64,000 nucleotides of DNA from Geosiphon pyriformis (taxonomy: Eukaryota > Glomeromycota > Glomeromycetes > Archaeosporales > Geosiphonaceae). Under the pieces are notes generated by a model, which saw only the letters and a list, made by a program, of their open reading frames with translations, was not told the DNA's origin and made no database searches. The stretch lies in contig JAAOMT010000129.1 in NCBI GenBank assembly GCA_016748015.1, forward strand, positions 731,280-795,279, written 5' to 3'. This document shows, one piece after another, positions 37,301 to 49,242 of the stretch. A program made the position numbers and the translations under genes. The stretch's first letter is position 1; every line of letters begins with the position of its first letter.

Positions 37301-39990
37301 AGCACTAAGTTACAGACATAATAAGAACTAGTAAAAAACCCGTGAAACAAGAGTAGAACACTCATAATTAAGGATAGCTTACCAGGAAAATTACTAGCCA
37401 CCATGCTGAGAAGGAAATTTGACAGAATTGCAATTCCGAAAGGCTACTGAAACACTATTGAATCTCTGTCTATTATACAAAAAACTCCACAACAAAACCT
37501 TCAGATCAACAAATCTTCAGATACTAATGCCAATATTAGCAATTAAGCACCAAGTTACAGATTTGTTATTTGCTTTGAAACCCCAAATAATTACTTGTAA
37601 CAGCATCTTTATTAATAATACTATTTGGATTGAAAATTGTATAGTGGCTACATAACAAATTTTGAACATTGCAAGTGAATTTTTTTTAATTAATAATATT
37701 TCAATTAATATGGACAAGACAATCACAATTCCTATTAATTAAGGTGCCAAGAAAGCTTTGTTTTCAATTAGTAGTTTAAGCATACCTATAGCCAAAAAGC
37801 ATGAATTTCATTGATACTTGGAGATTTTTTTGTCAACTGATAGCTTATCTGTACCAAGTATGACTAGGGCTCATAAGGATATAAGATTTTTTTCTAATGT
37901 GGTTTTGTGGAAAGCCATTACAGAGAAGCAATTTTTGTATTTAATATCTACTGTTTTACAGCCTATTATAAGCTACAAGTTGCAATTTAGTTGGGTTTTA
38001 CAGAGTGTGTGTGGAAAATAGAACAGTTTGATAAGGAAAAACCTAAAGCTTAAAGCTAATTTGTCTAAAGATTTCCAAATGAAGTATTGTATCACCCAAA
38101 GCTTTATGGCTTAAGAACTTTTGTGCAATTACTGTCTGAGAATCTGATGGCTAATTTTATTAACTTCACTAATGCTGATGGAATCCTCAGTGATTTATTC
38201 ATACACAGAGCTATGGATTTACAGACTGTTAGCTAGATGTTCTGGCATCTCTTTTATGCTCCAATTAAGCTGTCAATAAATCTAATAAATTGTTTTTTAG
38301 CAGATATAACACATGTTCTGGTTTTGTGTAATTTATTTTTGAGTGGAAATTTGCTTGATGTTTTTCATACTGAGGCTGGTGCTTTTATTTTAGATATGCT
38401 GGGCTTGGACATTTATTCTAAAGTGGTGTGTTTTCTTAGGAGATATGTTGTTATTTTTGTGAGCCAACTTTTGGACTATTATAGTATTTGTTTCACAGGA
38501 AACACCTTTTATAGGTAAAAGAGACTTTGTCTTAAGAGTCCAATTCCTGTATAGTTTAGTACAGTGGCTGAGTTTATTGCGAATAGATGTCCACCAACTG
38601 CTGGTACTTTAGTTTCCTGTCTTGGTCACTCTGGCTGCCCATTTAATTTTGGTTTTATTCATCAGTGTTTGTTGGTTTCGAACCTGGTTGCTGTAAAAGT
38701 TTACATAAATGGCTCTGTCAAGAATATGGACTCAATTGGTGTTTGTGGTGGTGCTGTTGCCTATTTTCTGGCTGTTAATGTTAGTGTTGGTATCAAAATA
38801 CATGGTTTGCTGTCATTGACTTTGGCTGAGCTGCAAGTTATTACTCTTGTTTTAAATTGTGTGTCTGTATCTTGTGCTGTTACTTTGTTTACAGATAGTC
38901 AGGCATTATTAGACATATACAACTCTAGTGGAGCTGTGTCTGGTTCTGACCTTTGTAATAAGTGCTGAATCAAAAAAGAACATATATGTCAAATTATCTT
39001 AAAGAAGAATTTATTAATCAATTGAAAAAAGGTCAAGTGTTATTCTGGTATTGTTGGAAACAAACATGCTGATTTTTATGCCAAAGCTGTAACTTTTTCA
39101 CATTTCTTTTTGCCTTTTAAAAGTGTCCTGTTGTTTTTTAAAAGTAGAAGAAAGGCCTGTTTCTGGAAATGCTTATCACTTTGTTAGGAGTTTGTTTGAT
39201 GTTGTCAGTTTTGTTGGATAGAAATCCAGATGTATAAATAACATCATAGATATATGTTTAGACAGTAATTTTAATATAGTTAGAACTTTTAGTGTTTGGC
39301 ATCCTGATGGCAAAATTCACTCTGGTTTCATGCATGCATTGTTGACACTGCTTTGATTTTATTTTATGAAGACCCTGCATCAACATTTGCTTGTGGTCAA
39401 GAGGAAGAGATTGTATAATCATATTTATCCAAGTGTGGCTTGCATCCAATGTGGTGTGAAAGAAGATTCTAATCACATGTTTTTATGCACGCATGATGCC
39501 AATACTAGGAATGATTTGTTATCAGACACTATACATAAGTGGAGTGATTTGGTAGGCACTTCTGCAAATAGTGGTGTAGTCATTCACTTTCTGTACGAGA
39601 CCAGAGTGTCTGGTTATTTGTACACAGTACTGGCTAAGAGGTTTGTGTTAAAGAGTTGAGTAACTAAGACTTTGTGTATTTTGGGTTTCAGTCCTGGTGA
39701 TAATGTGATTGTTAAGTTGGTTTATAGTCTTGCTGAGTGCCACAGAACTGATATTTGATTGCCTGCTGCAAAATTGAGATTCTTTTATAAGAAACACAGG
39801 CTTTTGTTATGTGATAGTACAATTGTTTTCTTGGTTTTTGGTCTGTTGTCTTTGTGGTCTAGTGATTTGGTTCACAGTTTCAGCTTTAGATTGGGTATTC
39901 ATATTTGTTTTGGCTTATATTCTTGCTTTTTCAGATTAGCTTTTGGTTTTTTGTGTAATGTTCCTGTAGTTGGTAAGTTTGGTGTATAGT
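34371..39990 (+). pseudogene. LINE C ORF2 (endonuclease, RT, RNase H), broken
   Basis: Starts at ATG 34371. Endonuclease block 34527-35165 has GLNKGFFGAKITIIM and VVLGGNFNED, where the GDFN Asp is Asn. RT remnants follow with many TAG/TAA codons at Trp and Gln positions. The RT active site reads IFINNTIW (codons 37605-37628; FVDD in copies A and B), immediately right of the inserted LTR. RNase H near 38564-38968 reads VYINGSVKN (first Asp to Asn) but keeps LAELQVI and FTDSQ. A C-terminal Cys/His segment at 39366-39659 (CIQCGVKEDSNHMFLC) is conserved with copy B. Confidence 0.8.
36662..37602 (+). repeat. Solo LTR of the Gypsy-1 family (copy b) inside LINE C
   Basis: 941 bp, starting TGTTACTTATAGAATATAAG and ending TTACTTGTAACA, flanked on both sides by gcat (36658-36661 and 37603-37606). 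Removing the LTR and one gcat restores the LINE reading frame across the RT active site. It shares with copies a and c the palindromic GGAATTC-rich left part and the TTACAGATTTGTTATTTG block near the right end. Confidence 0.88.
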
Positions 39991-40129
39991 ATTGTTTTGA
40001 TTGGTCTGAGTGACTGGTTATATGTAGAAAAAACATAAACTATGCTTAATTTAGAATCTGTTTTGATTTTGTGTATTTAGGTAGTAATTGGGCTGCATTT
40101 ATAAAACCTAATAAAAAAAAATAATAATA

Positions 40130-40400
40130 AAATAATTATATATTATTAAAAAATCTAAAATTAAGAATGTTTATAAAAAAATTAACTTTTATTACATAAT
40201 AATTACATAAAATAATTAATATAAAATTGTTTATTTTATTATAAATTGAATAATACAAACAGTTTAAAATTAAAAAATACTTTAAAAATAAATTAGCTTA
40301 TTAAAAATTTAAAAATTTTTATTAAAAATAAAATTAATAATAATTAAATATTAATAATATTAAAAAAAATTAAAATATTAATATTATATATAAATTAAAA
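40130..40400. repeat. Dispersed AT-rich repeat, copy 3, abutting LINE C
   Basis: Begins just after the LINE C tail with tatattattaaaaaatct and continues with aaaaaattaacttttatta. The same words end the sequence just before LINE C (32310-32367) and occur at 29380-29640 and 42920-43200. No coding content. Confidence 0.45.
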
Positions 40401-40589
40401 AACAATCTTAATAAAAAATATTAAATATTAAAGTAAATAAATTTTTAATAATTAGTAATTATATTTTAAGTATTATTAAAAACAGTATTATTAAAAAATA
40501 AAAAATAAAATTAAATTTTAAGATTAAATAATCTAATAAATTAATTAATTAAAAAAATTATTATCAGTAGAATTTTAATTAAACTAAAT

Positions 40590-42335
40590 TAAATTAAACT
40601 TTGAATGTTATTCAAGTTCAGTTTAAATTACAAATTGAACTTGAACCAAATCAATTTTTTAAAGTAGATTCAGTTTGAGTTTAACATTAATTTTTTTTGA
40701 CAAGTCTAAATTCAGTTTAAGTTTGGTTCAAAGTTTATAAACTTGTTCAAGTTTGATAGCATTAAAAAAATATATCTTGTACTACTTGTTTATTAATTAT
40801 TATTATTTTTAATTATTATAATCAGTTAAAGAGATATATAAAACTATGTATATATAACAACTCTACTTTTCAACTTATTAAAATAAATTTATTGTTAGCA
40901 TTATTCAATGTTTTCAAAGATTTAAAATTCGAAATAACAGAATTTAATAATCCAAATAGTCCAAATATTAATATATTTGGTAAACATAATTTTTAGAATA
41001 AAGTATAGAACTATTTTAATAAGTTTGAATAAATAAATAAAAAAAAACAACTAAATATACAATTTCAAAATGTATGCATAAACCATTTTTTTGTGAAACT
41101 ATAGACACTACTAAACTCTTATAATATCATTTAAAAATTTTTTATTAGACAATATATGTTATAATAAAAAAATATTATAAGAAAAGACAAAATATCCAGA
41201 AAAATTATAAATTAATTAAAAAAATGTTTTAATGAATAAGATTACTATTTTTTTATAATTTTTGGCCAATCTAACTAGAAAACTGCTCTAGTTTTTTATA
41301 ATAACTGCTATTAATATTGATGAATCTGATAAAGTATTATAATCTCAATTGTATTTATTTAATTATTTATTTAACATATTTAATATTAAATTTATTACTT
41401 ATTATAATAGTTAAGACAGCAAGAAAAAAGTTGGTTAAATATTACTCTAAAATAAATACAATTATAATGCTCTGTACTACATTAAATCTAAGGAAAAAAT
41501 TTTATTATTTTATAAAGAGAGAATTTTTGGATAATAATATTAATAAAATAAAAAAATTATAAGTTATTAATTTATTCAAATAGTTTTATTTTTCAACTCT
41601 TACACAATAAATAAATTTTTAAAATGTATACTCTTTTTAAAACAGAGTATATACTGGACATTATACCAACATCAAATGACAGTTTTTTGTTAAATAGCAA
41701 TTTTAATAATACTATAATATTAGTCATACAATCTATATTAAAGACAAACTTTAATAATAATAAAGAAAAACTTAACAAAATTGATTGTTATATTTCTGAA
41801 AAGATGTCAATAAAAAAATGAATATAATGACATAGTAAAAGATATATTACAAAAAATATTTATTTAAATTAACTTTTATTAATAATTCGATATTTAAGCA
41901 TATTAAACACAATTTTTTTGTTTTATATATATGGCTTGTAATTATTTAACAATTTAAGAATTATTTGTTGCTTCTGAACACGTTTTTTTTACAGGTAAAA
42001 ATATAATTACAGATATGAGATCTTGCTTAGTGCTTAAAACTATTAGAACAATATAATGTTTTTAATTATAAATACAAAAACCATTGAAAAAATAATTAAA
42101 TAATAATATAATATAATATAATGTTTTTAATAGTTAAACTTAAACATATTTATGAATTTTAAATCAAACTTAAACCAGACTTGTTATATATGTTCAGATT
42201 TAGTTCAATTTTAGTAATTTTAAATTTGGTTTAAGTTTAAGTTTAAAATTTTCCCAAATTTTCTGTTTAAGTTTAGTTCAGTTTAGTGTTTTGATTAAAC
42301 TTAAATCAAACCAAACTAAATATTAGAATTCTAAT
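40590..42335 (+). mobile_element. Decayed hAT-like DNA transposon
   Basis: A degraded transposase reads on the plus strand. KYYSKINTIIMLCTTLNLRK near 41440-41510 has the hAT pattern (YYxxTxxxxxxxTxLNPRxK). A C-terminal stretch near 41880-42060 ends TGKNIITDMRSCLVLKTIRT, matching the hAT dimerisation-domain tail. No frame is intact. Both ends carry repeated AGTTTAAGTTTGGTT words (40620-40760 and 42130-42330) in opposite orientations, which may be subterminal or inverted repeats. Exact ends and the expected 8-bp target duplication could not be fixed. Confidence 0.6.
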
Positions 42336-44459
42336 TACCAGCCAAAATTTGAAATGTCAATTAACATAAAATTATTCTTATAATTTTTATTATTAATTAA
42401 CATATATTATTATTTTAATTTATCATTATTATTTTATTAAATTATTTGAATTATTACTTAATTAATAATTTAATTTATATAAAACACAAATATAACCAAA
42501 TTATAATAATTATATCATGTAACATACTAAATTATATAATATTTAAAATTCACTAAAATATTTAGTAATTTGATAAAATATTTAATAATTTATTAAAAAT
42601 AATCCATAATTTACAACAAATTATATAAAAGAAAAACTTTTTTTTAAAAAAATATATCTTAGTTTAAAATTATTATTTTTAAATATCTTTCTTAAAATTA
42701 ATCTTATTTTAGAATTAATATTGTTCTTATAAATTAATTTAAAATAAAATTATTTTAAAACCCAAAATTTTTAAAGTATTAAATACTTAAAATTAACTCA
42801 TTTAAAACTAATAATTAAAATTAATTAACTACTAATTTTAATAACTATTAGTAACTTTTAGACTTGAATTTAAAATAATTTTTTTAACATATTTTTTTTT
42901 TAGTTAATTTTTTTTTTTTTTTTATATTATTAAGTAATCTATAATCAAAATTTTTATAGAAAAGTTAATTTTTATAGCAAAATAATTATACATATTTTAA
43001 AAAGCTTATAAATAAGATTTTTATAACAAAATAATTATATAAATAATTGGCACAAAATTGGCTATTCTATTATAAGTCCAATAATATATGTAGTTTAAAG
43101 TATAAAAAGTTATTTTGAAAAAAAAATTAACTTAATAAAAGTTTATTACCTTTTATTAACAGCAGAATTAATAATAAAATAGTATTAACAATATTAATAA
43201 AAGAATAAAAAATTTTTTGTAATAATATATACAAAAATATAATTTGTTTTAATTTTAAAATTGGTAAAAATTAACCAAAAACTAATATATTAAATAATAT
43301 AATAATTAATTCAAATTAAGATCAATTAATATGTTTTTATTATTATTATTTAAAATAAAAAATTTATTTTTATATATAATTATAATAAAATTAAACACAA
43401 AATTAATAAAAAATAAAAAAAATAAAAAAAATTGGCTTTAAAACAACAAAATTAATACCAGAAAAAAAACTTTTTAGCATTTTAAAAAAGTTGTTATTAA
43501 TTATAATAAAAATAAAAAAATTTGTTTTTAGGTTATTTTAACTTTTTTGGTTATTTAAGTAATAATAAGAAAAAAACAAAAAAAACAATTTAATTATTAA
43601 ATATTTTAAAACTTTTAGTCAAAACAAAAATTATATTAAAAATATTTTAAGTAGATTTTTTTAATTAAAAAATAAAAAAAACTGATTAACTACTATTTTA
43701 TTTAAGAAAAATACTTTTAATATTTGTTATTTTAGAAAATAAAAAAATTACAACTTTTTTACTCTTTATTTTAATTGTAATTATAAAAATATAAAAGAAA
43801 AAAAGTTATTTTTGGTTATTTTTGGCTATTTTTTCTTGGTTTAAATATTAATTAACTTAAATAATTAGTTTTATATAAAAAATGCATAATTTTTAATTTT
43901 AAATAAACAAATACAAAATAAAATATATATTTAATCAACTTTTTTTGTGAAAATTAATATAGAAAAGTTTTGACTGTAATACAATTTTTAATGTTTTTGA
44001 AAAAAATTCAAAATAATTGTATAATTTGAAATTACAACTTATTAAAATGTCACTTTATTTATTAAATATAAAACCATTTAATGGTAATAACCTTGATATT
44101 TCTTTTTTTCTAGGCAAAGTATCTGGCCCTCAGAAATTACAATTAAAAGTTGGTTGGGAAAAGAGCTAAAATAGAAATTCAAACTGAAAAGAAAATCATG
44201 TACTACGTAAAATGAGGTGAAAAAGGCACGTTACCCTGGTCGTTAAGCCACCGCAACACTTTGTTGAAACACGCGATAAATTGGTCCGCCCATAATCCTT
44301 CTACGTATTAATACCTTAGAATCTACTTATTAGGGATTCACACTGATTTTTAAATTCCAAAATTGAAATAACAAAAATAATAATTGGCTCTTTCACTTTA
44401 AAGGGTCTTATATATCGAGATTATGAATGTATTTTTTCATTGGGCGGCTTTCCAATATT
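42336..44459. other. AT-rich intergenic stretch
   Basis: No coding signal until the GND1 3' end. It contains the longest copy of the dispersed AT-rich repeat (about 42900-43860). The last 300 bases are less AT-rich and probably hold the GND1 3' UTR. Confidence 0.6.
42900..43860. repeat. Dispersed AT-rich non-coding repeat, longest copy
   Basis: Joins in one unit the sequence types seen separately elsewhere: the left half matches 29330-29640, 32310-32367 and 40130-40400; the right half matches 5880-6560. This suggests a repeat of at least 1 kb of which the others are fragments. No ORF or obvious terminal inverted repeat was found. Confidence 0.5.
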
Positions 44460-46610
44460 CTATCCCAAGTAAGTTGAAGCACTCACATTACCACCATGAC
44501 CAGTCCAATTGACATGAACGTCGGCATCCTTTGGATGCTTCTCATCAGTATATTCATCAAGATATCTAAAGGTGTGAGCCCTGAAATCAACAATGTAAAC
44601 AGAGATTGAGTTTTGATTCACAATTTTAAATCAAATATAAAAAAATCGAGGTTTACCCAAAGTAGTCTCTTTGTGCTTGCAACAGATTAGCTGGTAACCT
44701 TGCACTCCTGTAACCATCGTAAAAAGTCAATGCAGTCGCGAAAGCTGGTGTGGGGATGCCTATTAATAATGCTTGAGCGACGACTTGACGCCAAGACTCT
44801 TGGGCCTTCACAATGGCGTTTTTGAAAAATGGATCGAAAAGGAGATTCTCAAGGTGTGGGTTCTTAGTGTACGCGTTTTTAATATCTCCGAGGAAAGCAC
44901 TATTTAAAATTAAATTTTGAGTTTTTCAAGTTATTGAATGTTCATCAATCAAAAATTTTAAGTGATATAACCTGCGAATAATACAGCCACCACGCCACAT
45001 CAAAGCAATACCAGCAGTGTTCAAATTCCAATTGTAAGTTTTGGCCGCTTCGCGCATTAACATAAATCCTTGTGCATATGAAACTAATTTCGACGCGTAA
45101 AGAGCTTGACCTATTTTATCAATGAAGGGTTTCTTATCCCCATGATATTTAGTGTTTGCAGGGCCAACAAGAATTTCGCTTGCCCTAACGCGTTCATCTT
45201 TAAGAGAGGAAAGGGTACGAGAATATACAGCTTCACCAATCAACGTAACTGGGATACCAAGATCAAGTGAGGATATGGCGGTCCATTTTCCTGTGCCTTT
45301 CTTTAATTATGTTGAAAGAACAATTATTTAGCAGAGCAATACTGAGATTATGTTGAAAAGTTGCAAATGATCATACTTACTTGACCAGCAGTATCTCTGA
45401 TTTTTTCTACTAAAGGTATACCATCTTCATCTTTGAATTTTAAAATATCTTTTGTAATTTCAATCAAGAAAGAATCCAATTCTCCTTTATTCCATTCATC
45501 AAAAATATCTCCCATCTCGTCATGTGGGAGACCAAGACCATCTTTCAGGAGATGATAGGCTTCAGTGATAAGCTGCATATCCCCGTATTCAATACCATTG
45601 TGAACCATTTTAACATAATGACCAGCCCCAGTTTCTCCAACCCAATCACAGCATGGTTCATCACCGACTTTGGCTGCTATGCTTTGAAAAATTGGTTTAA
45701 TATGGGGCCTAATTTGGATAAAAATATTATTTTCATAAAATTGAAGAAAAATAAGTGGATAGATTATTTGAATTAAACGAATAATTATTGTACCAAGCTG
45801 CTGGAGATCCTCCTGGCATAAGAGAAGGACCATAACGGGCACCGTCTTCACCACCAGATACACCACAACCAATAAACAAGAAGCCTTTTTCTTCCAAATA
45901 TTTGGTTCTTCGAATAGTATCAGGGAAGTGGGAATTACCCCCATCAATTATGATGTCACCAGGTTCAAGATATTTAATTAATTCTTCAATAAAATGATCG
46001 ACAGCCTCGCCAGCTTTGACCAATAACATTACTTTCCGCGGACGTTTTAACTTGCTGACGAGATCTTGGATTGAATAGGCGCCGATTATATTGGTACCTA
46101 AATTGGATTAGAGTAAATCAAATCTATGGCTGATTTCAAATGGGAATTCATTCTTCAACATCAAATACAGACCTTTTGCTTCGTTCTGCAAAAAGGCTTC
46201 AACTTTACTGACCGTTCGATTGTAGGCAACAGCTTTGAATCCATGATCATTAACATTAAGAATAAGATTTTGGCCCTTTTTATCAAAGTATAATGCTTTC
46301 GTTCAGAAATTTATGAATAAAAAAGGTGTTCATTAGATAATTATCCAAAATACCATGACAGCCAGGCCAATAAGACCAAAGTCGGCACTAATAAGCAAAA
46401 ATAAAAGAAATCAATTTCAAGCAGGAAATCATTTTGATAATGTAAATTCAATCTCTTAATTTTTGTTTTAATAGATTTAAATGTGATAACCAAGATATTA
46501 TTTATATTTAGAAAAGAAATTGGTAATGTATAAGTGATTTTCACGTAGAAAATTTTATACGTGTTTTTCCACTGAGGCAGGCCCACACATACTTACAGTT
46601 CAGCAGCCAT
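44460..46610 (-). CDS. GND1: 6-phosphogluconate dehydrogenase (decarboxylating), multi-exon
   Basis: Oxidises 6-phosphogluconate to ribulose-5-phosphate and CO2 with NADP in the cytosolic pentose phosphate pathway. Starts with a 14-nt exon (ATG 46610, donor after 46597). Exon 2 is 46387-46354. It ends NVSASTYLG with TAG at 44460-44462. Visible motifs: [15 protein letters not shown] (Rossmann loop across exons), [58 protein letters not shown] (substrate and catalytic Lys region), [15 protein letters not shown] (family signature) and WRGGCIIR. Order and content match full-length eukaryotic enzymes. No in-frame stop within inferred exons. Introns are short with GT-AG ends. The Fanzor relic begins about 190 bp upstream of the start. 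Confidence 0.95.
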
Positions 46611-46799
46611 GTTGAGAAAATATGAAAGATGAAATTCTTTAGAGAAGGTGAATAAGAGAAGAAAGTGTTATCATAAATCTAGAATCAAACCCAGATTATC
46701 TCAAATTGAGCATCAATAGTTTTCCCGTTTCATTTATTGCTTAATAATCAGTTGCTTAGTAATTCTTATCAGGTTCAAAATCGCTAAAATAAATACCCC

Positions 46800-48410
46800 C
46801 TTTCCTACTCAAAATGCTGCTACACTACCAAGAAAGGTTACCTCTACCCGTGTCTCTGGTGTAAAGCAAAAATAGGATCTCGAGGGACAAAAACACCATT
46901 CTGCAAAACTCGGGGTTCTCTTCGACGATGAGACCTACAATGAGCATGAACTCTCACAAGACATTCTTGCCATCAACATAGTCTTTATCTGCTGCATGCA
47001 GGGAAGGAGAGCTGCCTGCCATCGATGAGAGCGTCAGGACAGGGGAAAAGCGACAGCACCGTCAGATACTCTCAACCGTACACTATTAATCAAGGATCCT
47101 CTGGAAGTGACGGATGGGTTTGATGAGTTTTGCTTATAATACTGGAGTCGATATCGCCGCTTTTATACCAAAAATTCCCATATCGGTCAATCACAACAGG
47201 CTTGTATCCATCAAATATAAACTTAAGTTTACACAGATGTTCGGGCAGGAAAAGACGCTAATGAAGACGAAGAAAGAAACTTCAAAAAGCTGCCATATAG
47301 GGCGAGCGCAAGTTCATGCGAACTCTTGTGTGCTTCTTAATGTTGCTTCGGGCTATGCACGGCAAAACGCCTGCAAATATTATCGATGAAGGATTGATTG
47401 TAGGGAAGAAGTAATTAGGCGTAATGTAAATTAGCAAAATTTTAACAAGATATGCGAATCGGCAAGGCCTATCAGCACACTCTATCATGTCGATATTGAA
47501 AAGAAAATGACGATTTGTGCACAGAATTTTTCGAAATCCACATGGAATCGTTTCTATATCACTCATCTCCATAATCCATCGATGCTAACTACACATCGTT
47601 ATAAGCCTACCACCATTCTGGATAATGACAAGCGCCCTTTGTGGCTTCTGAATTTCCGAAAAAGAGGATAATGATAGGTTTCCTTGCAAGATAATTCGGA
47701 TGGCAAGCTCACCTACTCTCGCAAAACTAACGAGTGAAAGTTTGCCTGGGTGTATGAGATATAAAAACAGCTTCGCGAAACCCAAGCGGGTGGCGCTGTT
47801 AATCGATCCCGGCGTCCGTACGCCTTTTACATGGTACTCTCCCACGAAAGATGAGGCAAGATTGGCGAACATTCTATTGAACTTATAGTTTGCATTTGCA
47901 AGTACTTGGACGATCTCAACTCAAAAAGGATACTTTAATAATATCCTCCTCAAAATGTAAGAGTAAAATGGTCCAGCGACTTTATCAGGCGATTTTTCGA
48001 ATATGGCGAAAAGTTATACATCTGCAAAATGAAATTCACCAGAAATCAGTTACATTCCTTAACCGCCTCCCTTTAAAGTGTCGGACATGGTGAATCGCAA
48101 GATAAGAAATATCGCACGAAAATTTGCCCCGAAAATGCTTTATAGGGCGCATTATCGCTTTTAACAACATCTGATCATCAAGGTCGAGGAATTAGGGGTC
48201 CATGTTATTATCCACAATGAAGCCTACGCATCCAAGACTTGTAGTTAATGTGGCAACATCCAAAGAATTGGAGGGTTTGAAGTGTCGGAATTGTGGGATC
48301 GTGAATAGGTAGAGATGAAAATGGCGCTCAGGAGATCCTCCTCTGGCATTGCTTGATAGAGCCTTGGTCCCTCCAGGACATAATAGGCGTTACGCGGCAA
48401 TGCTAAGTGT
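46800..48410 (+). pseudogene. Decayed Fanzor (eukaryotic TnpB-like) nuclease
   Basis: A GC-richer island whose plus-strand translation carries Fanzor/TnpB hallmarks in broken frames. RuvC-I is LLIDPGVRTPFTWYSP (Asp codon 47805-47807). A later block has KMLYRAHYRF followed by a stop, then QHLIIKVEELGVHVIIHNEA (about 48140-48215), the spacing seen before the last RuvC motif. The zinc ribbon has SKTC-S-stop-CGN (Cys codons 48240-48242 and 48249-48251) and, one frame over, KCRNCGIV (Cys codons 48283-48285 and 48292-48294), followed by an NGA-like RuvC-III remnant. Family members are RNA-guided DNA nucleases carried by transposons; this copy has several stops and at least one frameshift and is dead. 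The N-terminal part (46800-47690) is assigned by contiguity only. Confidence 0.72.
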
Positions 48411-49242
48411 TAAAATTAAAATTTGTTATAAATTAATAAATTTAATGTTTAAAATAAGGTATACACAATTTATTTAAATCATAAATTATTAAATATAAAT
48501 AAAATATAAATGGCTTTAATTAAATTTTTATAATACATAATATTTTAATTTCCAACAAATGTAATATATATTTGTTTTCTTTTTTTTCAATTAATAAAAA
48601 TTTAATTGATGAATTTGTAATTTGAGTATTATAAATTATTATTCTTATTAAGAATTTTATAAAAAAAATATTTTGCAATAATAAAATATTTTAGTATATA
48701 TATATTTATTACTTTTATTGTAATTTAATCACCAATTATTATTGCATAACACAATTATTATATGTTAAATTTTTTTATTTTTTATTTTTAACAATTATTA
48801 TTTATTATAATACATCAAAAAATACTTTAATATAAATATAATTTATGTCTTAATTATATATAATCAGCTATTTAATTAAAATTACATTACAGATTATTTA
48901 AAAACAATACATAATTAAATTAATTTATATAATACATAAATATAATTAAATATAATAAAATAAATTATATAATACTTTAAATTATATAATATTTAAAAAC
49001 TTATTAAAATATTTAACGAATTATTAAAATATTTAATAGTTTATTAAAATAACATGTAATTTACCAAAATATATATTTAAATCTTAAAAAATTTATAAAA
49101 TATTAGCAAAAAAAAATTATTAAAAGTTAAAAAAAAAATTTTAAATTATTAATCAATTAATTTATTTTTAAAAAAACCAATTTTTTATAATTAATAGTTT
49201 AATACTAGTTTTTTTATTTAAATATTTAGCAGTAATTTTTAA
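48411..49242. other. AT desert
   Basis: A/T-dominated spacer between the Fanzor relic and the Gypsy-1 LTR. Nothing coding or structured was recognised. Confidence 0.65.

Larger units (their letters stand above)
32361..40115 (+). mobile_element. LINE retrotransposon copy C, heavily decayed, split by a solo LTR
   Basis: Same architecture as copies A and B, on the plus strand; about 6.8 kb once the 941-bp solo LTR (36662-37602) is excluded. ORF1 is at 32521-34374, ORF2 at 34371-39990, with a 3' UTR matching copy B and an A-rich tail near 40110. Compared with copy A, substitutions are overwhelmingly Gly to Glu/Lys, Asp to Asn, Ser/Pro to Leu and Trp/Gln to stop, i.e. C-to-T and G-to-A. Confidence 0.9.

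Noticed and set aside
41317-41821. Two plus-strand ORFs as separate small genes
   Set aside because: They are pieces of one decayed hAT transposase.
47282-47872. Minus-strand ORFs of about 95 codons in the Fanzor island
   Set aside because: The plus strand holds the DPGVRT and zinc-ribbon motifs; the minus frames have no recognisable motif.
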